DNA of 57,440 nucleotides, from positions 1 through 57,440 of the forward strand of contig CAKZOA010000323.1 of assembly GCA_937132035.1 (NCBI GenBank). Reading direction: 5' to 3'. A program made the position numbers and the translations under genes. Shown here one piece after another: positions 50,957 to 57,440 of the stretch; position 1 is the first letter of the stretch, and every line of letters starts with the position of its first letter. The DNA comes from an uncultured Desulfobulbaceae bacterium (lineage in GTDB: Bacteria > Desulfobacterota > Desulfobulbia > Desulfobulbales > Desulfocapsaceae). The notes beneath the pieces are model-generated. The model was not told where the DNA came from and made no database searches. It saw only the letters and a list, made by a program, of their open reading frames with translations.

Positions 50957-52069
50957 CTAGTTGAGAGCCGAAAGCTTCACCATAAGTTCCATTTCTAGAT
51001 CGTCGCGCAGAATCATCACCGGTACCACATCTCCTATGGCGTGTCTCTCAAGGATATCACGCAGCCCGTTGAGATTGCGTACCTCTTCACCGTCGACACG
51101 TTGGATAACATCACCTAGTAGTATTTCTCCTCCGTATTGTCTCGTTGGGCGCAGGCCGGCTTCTGCAGCTCCGCTGTTTTCTTCAACGTCGACGATGATG
51201 AGGCCGTCAAGGCCAAGTTGTTTTGAGATACGAATATCTGCCAGGGATACGCCAAGTCCCGGTTTTATCAGTCTTCCTTCCTTGATTAGCTGGGGTATGA
51301 CCTCATTGACCTCCTCCACTGGAACAGCGAAACCGATACCGGCGTAGGAGCCCGAAGGGCTGAAGATGGCGGTGTTTATACCGATGAGCCTGCCTGCGCT
51401 ATCGAGTAACGGTCCTCCGGAATTACCAGGATTTATAGCCGCATCAGTCTGAATGACTCCCCGTATGACTCTGCCGGTTACGGCTTTTATTTCACGTCCA
51501 AGTGCTGAGATTATCCCTGAAGTCATCGTCTGGTCAAGGCCGAAAGGATTGCCGATAGCAAACACCTTCTGCCCCACAAGCAAGGTCTGGGCATCGCCTA
51601 TGGAGATGGGATGCAGCAGCTCGGGGGGGGCTTCTATCTGCAGCACAGCCAGATCCTTGTCCGGAGCGATTCCCACCAGGGTGGCCTGCCATTTTGATTG
51701 GTCGGCCATGGTGACCTGAATGGAGTTGGCATCACTTATAACGTGGAAATTAGTAACAATTCTACCACTGTCATCCCAGACTATACCGGACCCGGTACCT
51801 TGGGGTATCTCGATGGCGTTCAGGGAAAAGAGATTGCGTCGTAACGCTTTGCTGGTAATAAAGACAACAGAGGACGACGTGCTTTTGAAAATCTCGATGG
51901 CGTTCTGTTCATCGTCTGCCAGGTTGCCCCTGGCCGTAATCGCCCGGGGTTCAGCGTTCTCCCTGTTTACTCTGCCGTAGGGGTCGTACAATAGCCACAA
52001 CCCCAGGAGGGCGATAAGTATGACAGCCAGAGGTGAAACCCTGCCCTTCTGTGTATTCTTTTTCATCAT
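50957..52069 (-). CDS. Trypsin-like serine protease with PDZ domain (DegS/HtrA-like)
   Basis: GTGSGIVWDDSGRIVTNFHVI...DKDLAVLQIEAP...AINPGNSGGPLLDSAGRLIGINTAIFSPSGSYAGIGFAVP; C-terminal PDZ. Confidence 0.92.
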   Translation of the reverse strand: MMKKNTQKGRVSPLAVILIALLGLWLLYDPYGRVNRENAEPRAITARGNLADDEQNAIEIFKSTSSSVVFITSKALRRNLFSLNAIEIPQGTGSGIVWDDSGRIVTNFHVISDANSIQVTMADQSKWQATLVGIAPDKDLAVLQIEAPPELLHPISIGDAQTLLVGQKVFAIGNPFGLDQTMTSGIISALGREIKAVTGRVIRGVIQTDAAINPGNSGGPLLDSAGRLIGINTAIFSPSGSYAGIGFAVPVEEVNEVIPQLIKEGRLIKPGLGVSLADIRISKQLGLDGLIIVDVEENSGAAEAGLRPTRQYGGEILLGDVIQRVDGEEVRNLNGLRDILERHAIGDVVPVMILRDDLEMELMVKLSALN

Positions 52070-52210
52070 GCCTTTCAGTCCTGCCGGATAATATGCGGTC
52101 CTGGCGGTAAATAAGCGAGACGTTCACAGGGCAAGCCTTGTATACCACTTTTCATCCCTGCGAAGAAGACCGTGTACCATTTCAAAACGATGGAATGTCT
52201 CCCTGCTATT

Positions 52211-53599
52211 TTAGAGTCCCAGAAACAGTTTCGCCACCCAGAAGTAAACAAGAACCCCAAGAATATCGATGGATGTGGTGACAAAGGGCCCGGTGGCGAT
52301 AGCGGCATCTATATCAAAACGCTTAAGTATCAACGGAATAAACGCCCCAACCGTGGCCGCCATCACCATACAGGTGAATATGGAGATACCGACAACCAGG
52401 CCGAGAAGCGGCGGCTCGGTATGGGTGAAATAGGTTACCACCCCTAGAAAGAGGCCATACAGTATTCCCAGAATTAGGCCAACACGCATTTCTTTGAAAA
52501 CGACTTTGAAAAACTCGTTCATGTTGATGCGGCCAGTGGCGATTCCACGAACGATTATAGTCGAGGACTGGGTGGCAATATTTCCACCCATTCCCATAAC
52601 CACAGGTATAAACGAAGCCAGAGCAAGCACCTTGAGAAGCTCCTTTTCAAAGGCGCCTATTATGATCATGGCCATGATGCCGCCCAACCAGGAGGCGAAG
52701 AGCCACGGGGCTCGCAACAAAGCGTTGTCCTTGGTCGACTTCAAGAGAATTTCTCTATCCTTACCGGCTCCGGCCATCTGCAGAAAGTCTTCGGTTGCTT
52801 CTTCACGTATGACATCTATAATATCGTCGACGGTGACGATGCCCTCCAGGCAGTAAGAGGAATCAACGACGGGAACGGCAAGAAAATTGTACTGGGAAAC
52901 GATATGGGCAACCTCCTCCTGATCGGTTTCTGTATTCACAGAAATGACCTTGTCGTTCATGATATTCTTGAGCTGTCTGTGGGGCGGATGCATCAGCAGT
53001 TCGCGCAGAGAAACGACCCCGGAGAGTTTGCCTTCTCCATGGGTAATGTAGAGATAGAAGACCATTTCTTTTTCTTCACTGCGTTTCTGCACCAGGGCAA
53101 TGGCATCTCCTACCCCGAGTTCTTCATCCAGGCTCATATAGTCCGTTGACATGAGTCCGCCGGCGGATTGGGGGTGATACTGGAGCAACTCCTCCACCTC
53201 CTCCCGATCCTTTTTTTCCATATGCCGACGAATATCGTCTGCAACCTCGGTTGGCAGCGCCTCAAGCAGATCGACGGCATCGTCGCTGGCCATATTGGTA
53301 ACCACTTCCGCCATGTACTGTGCCGAGAGCCCCTGGACAAGATCTATCATGATCGAATCGTCCAACTCACTGAGGAATTCGCCAACGATTTCTGTCTGGG
53401 CGATAATGGCGAAGACATTTTTCCTTTCATTTTCGGCAAGGTAGCGGAAAACCCAGGCAAGGTCTGCCGGATGGGTTTTCTTGATGAGTTTTTTCAAATG
53501 CCCGCTGGCATTGCGCCGGGTAAGACGCCGCACTATATCAAGAATAACAAGACCTTCGTTACCAATAAGCTCTTTTTTTGTTTTGTCTTCGGCAACCAT
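52211..53599 (-). CDS. mgtE: Magnesium transporter MgtE
   Basis: MgtE_N repeats, CBS pair, membrane domain APWLFASWLGGIMAMIIIGAFEKELLKVLALASFIPVVMGMGGNIATQSSTIIVRGIATG. Confidence 0.94.
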   Translation of the reverse strand: MVAEDKTKKELIGNEGLVILDIVRRLTRRNASGHLKKLIKKTHPADLAWVFRYLAENERKNVFAIIAQTEIVGEFLSELDDSIMIDLVQGLSAQYMAEVVTNMASDDAVDLLEALPTEVADDIRRHMEKKDREEVEELLQYHPQSAGGLMSTDYMSLDEELGVGDAIALVQKRSEEKEMVFYLYITHGEGKLSGVVSLRELLMHPPHRQLKNIMNDKVISVNTETDQEEVAHIVSQYNFLAVPVVDSSYCLEGIVTVDDIIDVIREEATEDFLQMAGAGKDREILLKSTKDNALLRAPWLFASWLGGIMAMIIIGAFEKELLKVLALASFIPVVMGMGGNIATQSSTIIVRGIATGRINMNEFFKVVFKEMRVGLILGILYGLFLGVVTYFTHTEPPLLGLVVGISIFTCMVMAATVGAFIPLILKRFDIDAAIATGPFVTTSIDILGVLVYFWVAKLFLGL

Positions 53600-53820
53600 G
53601 ATGCAGTATATCCTTCAGGGTTCTATGGTTGAAATCTTTGCCGACTGTTGTATATTCGGTCGGTTGCATATAGTACACCCATAGCCACTAAAATCAAACG
53701 GAAAACACGTTGCCTTTGCAGGCTGCCTCATGCCGCCGAACCACGGCCTTGAGGAGGACCGAAGGACTGGAAACAGAGAGCTGGCGGCAGGGTGTGAGAG
53801 GATGTATCGCCATCCCACCA

Positions 53821-53847
53821 CAGGCGACAGTTTACCAGGCGACAGTT
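53821..53847. repeat. Short tandem duplication CAGGCGACAGTT (x2, period 15)
   Basis: CAGGCGACAGTT at 53821-53832 and 53836-53847. Confidence 0.7.
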
Positions 53848-54071
53848 CGAAATATAGAGGGGATTTGTCCAGTTTCGATACTACGCCGGCACAAAAAATC
53901 ATTCTTGGCAAAGTCTTACACTTTCGACATTTTTAGCAATGACAAATTTTCCTCTTTATCTGTAAAAATTCCCAGCACAACACCTCCGCAAATCAACGCC
54001 GCCGTGACCAGTCATCAACGGCCGATATTGCGAGAGTGCCTGAATCTTCTCATTTTTCGTTGCAGATATCC

Positions 54072-55277
54072 ATGAACTCTATACTTACAGACACTGAACT
54101 TGAAAAACGCTTCATTGAGGCAACCGACCTTCACCAGCAGGGGAAGATAGAAGAGGCATGTCTCATCTATCTGGAACTGCACGATATGGTAGAGGAATCG
54201 CCGCTGATTAACTATAATCTGGGTCTGGCCCTCTTTGAGCTTTGCCGCTACCGAGAGTCATGCCTGTATTACCGGCAAGCTTTGCAATATGCCCCGGACC
54301 AGGTCGATATTCTCTATAATTTAGCCCTCAGCCACCAGAAGGGAGGCGAGTTCGGCCAGGCCGTGGAAATCTATACGCAGGCCCTGGGTGTTTCGCCCAG
54401 AGATGTCGATTGTTTGTACAATCTTGCCTGCTGCTATATGGATATGCAAGATGACGATGAGGCCATAACCACCTATCGACAAGTGCTGGATATCGATCAT
54501 CGCCATCTAGGCTCTTTAAGCAACGCCGCCTTTGTCTACCATCGCAATGGACAATATGATCAGGCGGCCATATACTACACCCGTTTGCTGGATCTTGCCC
54601 CGGATCACCAGGCAGCCCGGCATATGCTCGATTCTCTAGAAGGCGTCAGCAGACAATCTCCACCCGCCGAGTACATACGAGACATGTTCGACAATTACTC
54701 GGCACGCTACGATGACAGCCTGGTCACCGAACTCGAATATACTGCCCCGGCAATCATGCGGGAAAAAGTTGACAGCGAAATGACGCTGCCGCTTCATTCT
54801 GCCCTGGGTCTCGATTTGGGATGCGGTACAGGGTTGAGTGGACTGGCCTTTTCTTCTTTGTGCAAGACCCTCACCGGAGTCGACATTTCACCGAAGATGG
54901 TTGAGATAGCCGGCGGTAAAAAAATCTACTCCTCCCTCTATGTAGCCGAGATTCTGGAGTACTTGCTGGCCTGTCAGGAAAAATACTCGCTCGTCATAGC
55001 CGCCGATGTCTTTGGCTATGTGGGTAGACTCGATGAAGTCTTCTTTGCTCTATCACGGGTTGTGCTGCCGCAGGCATGCTTCTGCTTCTCCACCGAAAAT
55101 ACCGATAAAGTCGACTATCTTCTGAGAAAAACGGGCAGGTTCGCGCACTCCACTGAATATATAGAGAATCTCTGCGGCAGAACAGGCTGGAGGTTGATAA
55201 CGCATGCTCCCGTCAACCTGCGACGGGAAAAAAATGACTGGATCGACGGAAACGTTTACATTGTCGTCAAAAAATGA
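54072..55277 (+). CDS. TPR-repeat SAM-dependent methyltransferase
   Basis: Several TPRs (YNLGLALFELCRYRESCLYYRQALQYAPDQVDILYNLALSHQKGG...) then LGLDLGCGTGLSGLAFSSLCKTLTGVDISPKMVEIA. Confidence 0.88.
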   Translation: MNSILTDTELEKRFIEATDLHQQGKIEEACLIYLELHDMVEESPLINYNLGLALFELCRYRESCLYYRQALQYAPDQVDILYNLALSHQKGGEFGQAVEIYTQALGVSPRDVDCLYNLACCYMDMQDDDEAITTYRQVLDIDHRHLGSLSNAAFVYHRNGQYDQAAIYYTRLLDLAPDHQAARHMLDSLEGVSRQSPPAEYIRDMFDNYSARYDDSLVTELEYTAPAIMREKVDSEMTLPLHSALGLDLGCGTGLSGLAFSSLCKTLTGVDISPKMVEIAGGKKIYSSLYVAEILEYLLACQEKYSLVIAADVFGYVGRLDEVFFALSRVVLPQACFCFSTENTDKVDYLLRKTGRFAHSTEYIENLCGRTGWRLITHAPVNLRREKNDWIDGNVYIVVKK

Positions 55278-55289
55278 AGACCGTCCGCG

Positions 55290-55490
55290 TTACTGCAGAA
55301 AAGTGGCGCGCTGGGCAACCCAGATAATTATCAGGCCAATGCCCATGGCGGCAAGACCTACCAGACGAAGCTGCTGCGCCGGCAACCTGCTCAGTTTCTG
55401 CAACCACTCCTGCATGGCCACGGGTGCGGCTACATACGGCAAACCCTCGAAGACGAGAACCATACCAATGAGTAATATAAGTAATTTCAT
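55290..55490 (-). CDS. Small inner-membrane protein, DUF2065 (YjeT)-like
   Basis: MKLLILLIGMVLVFEGLPYVAAPVAMQEWLQKLSRLPAQQLRLVGLAAMGIGLIIIWVAQ. Confidence 0.8.
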   Translation of the reverse strand: MKLLILLIGMVLVFEGLPYVAAPVAMQEWLQKLSRLPAQQLRLVGLAAMGIGLIIIWVAQRATFLQ

Positions 55491-55680
55491 TACGGCATCA
55501 TCCCTTACGCTAAAGTAGTCAATAACGTTGCGAAACAGACCTGCATATATATTCAAACCATTCAAGAATAACAACACTCTTATTGCATTGCTTTTTGCAA
55601 GTACGCATTATAGTATACAGTTGAGGTCTATCCTATCAAGCAACTGTCACAGCTAACCATCAACTCAGCCGTACGAGAGA

Positions 55681-56733
55681 ATGACGATAAACACACGTTC
55701 GAAATATAGTGAAGCCGGTGTCGACATAGACAAAGGCAACAGATTCGTAGAGAAAATAAAAGAGGTTGTCGCCACCACTCACCAGCGCGGTGTGCTCAAT
55801 GATATCGGTGGGTTTTCCAGCCTTTTTGCCATTGATACGGAAAAGTACAAACAGCCTGTACTGGTAACCTCCACTGACGGTGTGGGAACGAAACTTGCCG
55901 TTGCCCAAATGTGTGGCAAACATGACACCATCGGTATCGATCTCGTCGCCATGTGCGTTAATGACATCGTCGTTGGAGGCGCCACCCCTCTGTGCTTTCT
56001 CGACTACTTTTCGATGGGCAAACTCGAAATTGATGTGGCCTCTGAAATCGTCGAAGGCATCGCTGAGGGTTGCCGGCAGGCCAAATGTTCTCTGGTTGGC
56101 GGCGAAACCGCTGAAATGCCCGGCCTGTATAAGACGGGGGAATATGATCTCGCTGGGTTTACTGTCGGCATAGTCAACCGAGACCAAATAATTGATGGTT
56201 CCGGCATTCGCGTCGGCAACACCATCATAGGTCTGCGCTCAAACGGTCTCCACTCCAACCGCTTTTCGCTTGTGCGCAAGATATGCTTTCAGGATTTACA
56301 GCTTACTGTTGACTCACGAGTAGAGGAACTCGACGCCACACTGGGGGAGGAACTGCTCAAACCAACACGAATCTATGTGCAGGCGGTGCTCAACGTCTTG
56401 AAGAGCTATCCAATCAATGGCATGGTACACAATACCGGCGGCGGCTTCATAGACAACATCCCACGTATCCTGCCAAAAGGCTGCAAGGCGGTAATCGACA
56501 GAACGTCGTGGGCTGAGCAGCCTATTTTCGATTTTCTCAAGCGCCATGGCAAGATTTCCCAAGAAGAGATGTATAGAACTTTCAACATGGGCCTCGGACT
56601 GCTCGCCATCGTCGCCGAAGAACAAGCCGATGATATTATTCAACGTTTTGAGGCTCTGGGAGAAGTCCCTTATAGAATTGGCAGAATAGAATCCTGTGCC
56701 GAGGCAGAGGCGCAGGTTATTTTCAGCAGCTAA
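55681..56733 (+). CDS. purM: Phosphoribosylformylglycinamidine cyclo-ligase
   Basis: YSEAGVDIDKGNRFVEKIKEVV...LVTSTDGVGTKLAVAQMCGKHDTIGIDLVAMCVNDIVVGGATPLCFLDYFSMGKL...LVGGETAEMPGLYKTGEYDLAGFTVG. Confidence 0.96.
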   Translation: MTINTRSKYSEAGVDIDKGNRFVEKIKEVVATTHQRGVLNDIGGFSSLFAIDTEKYKQPVLVTSTDGVGTKLAVAQMCGKHDTIGIDLVAMCVNDIVVGGATPLCFLDYFSMGKLEIDVASEIVEGIAEGCRQAKCSLVGGETAEMPGLYKTGEYDLAGFTVGIVNRDQIIDGSGIRVGNTIIGLRSNGLHSNRFSLVRKICFQDLQLTVDSRVEELDATLGEELLKPTRIYVQAVLNVLKSYPINGMVHNTGGGFIDNIPRILPKGCKAVIDRTSWAEQPIFDFLKRHGKISQEEMYRTFNMGLGLLAIVAEEQADDIIQRFEALGEVPYRIGRIESCAEAEAQVIFSS

Positions 56734-57111
56734 GGCGAGCATTTCAACTGAAATGAACGAGATATCAGCTTCGATTTTTACCATCAACAACGAACGATCG
56801 TTGTTGGCAGAATTTGGATCTCACTGTGTGTACAGTGAACAACGAATCAGAGGTATGGCCATGTTCCTCCTTCGGGCGAGTCGAAATGGCCCCTCCCCTT
56901 CGTCACTTCTGTGAGTGCTATGCGCTTTAATTAGTATAGCCGTTCACAGGTCTCCTCGTCGAGCAGACCATCTTACATCTTATTCTTACATCTCAAGTCA
57001 TGAAAACTTCAGGCAAAGGCGGCGCATCAACGGTAGAAAGATGTGAAAGAGGAAAAATGCTGCCGGAAAGCTGATGCGAAAAGCGCGGAGCCTGTGCATT
57101 TGGGGGAGTCG

Positions 57112-57306
57112 TCACCCCCCGCATTCGGCTGGATCCCCTTTGATTTTTTGCAGGGCATGCGGTAGAGCCGGCAGGACGACTGCAATGTTTTCAAGCGCGG
57201 CTTTTTTGCTGCCGGGAAGGTTGATGAGAAGACTGCTGTTCCGAATCCCGGCCATCGCCCTGGAAATCATGGCATGTGGTGTCTTGGCAAGGCTGGCCGA
57301 GCGCAT
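57112..57306 (-). pseudogene. C-terminal fragment of a MoaB/MogA-like molybdenum cofactor protein, truncated at its N-terminus by a sequence discontinuity
   Basis: EAMRSASLAKTPHAMISRAMAGIRNSSLLINLPGSKKAALENIAVVLPALPHALQKIKGD matches the conserved MogA/MoaB C-terminus; in-frame TAG on the minus strand at 57325-57327 and a foreign-looking upstream sequence. Confidence 0.75.
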
Positions 57307-57440
57307 GGCCTCGTCGGGCTCGCCCTACTCCCTGGACCTGCTCCAGGCCCTGCGCGAGGCCCTCGCGGGGGACGCCGCGAGAGGCGGCGCGGCCGACCCC
57401 GGCGCGCGGGCCCCGGCCAGCGTCCCCGCCGCCGCCTTCT
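57303..57440 (+). other. Very GC-rich segment with a partial + strand reading frame (MASSGSPYSLDLLQALREALAGDAARGGAADPGARAPASVPAAAF)
   Basis: Abrupt compositional shift versus the rest of the window; strong G/C at codon third positions in the + frame. Confidence 0.75.

Overview
The window looks like a chromosomal segment of a Gram-negative anaerobe, probably a Desulfobulbales-type sulfate reducer. That assignment is inferred from gene content and is not proven. It is densely packed with mostly ordinary genes: rng, coaX, thiL, a comM-like gene, a liv ABC transporter operon, lpxB/lpxK/lpxC, tolQRAB-cpoB, tlyA, cspA, pepA, mgtE, purM and one tRNA-His. Less ordinary items: (1) a compact KAS / ACP / CrtI-like / CrtI-like / FabG-like operon (31.2-36.4 kb) that looks like a specialised acyl-chain pathway; (2) an oleB-oleC-oleD long-chain olefin operon (43.4-47.1 kb) with no oleA beside it, coupled to an M48 peptidase; (3) a 142-bp MITE-like or structured imperfect palindrome (47.1-47.3 kb) flanked by a perfect 9-bp direct repeat, directly upstream of oleB; (4) a single-chain fusion of an MrfA/YprA-type helicase with a YprB/MrfB-like RNase H-fold exonuclease; (5) a tol locus with no pal; (6) an abrupt switch to very GC-rich DNA at about 57.3 kb that truncates a moaB/mogA gene and looks like an assembly chimera or foreign junction. 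No CRISPR array, prophage or intact transposase was seen. All calls were made by eye from the sequence and the ORF track; no database search was run.
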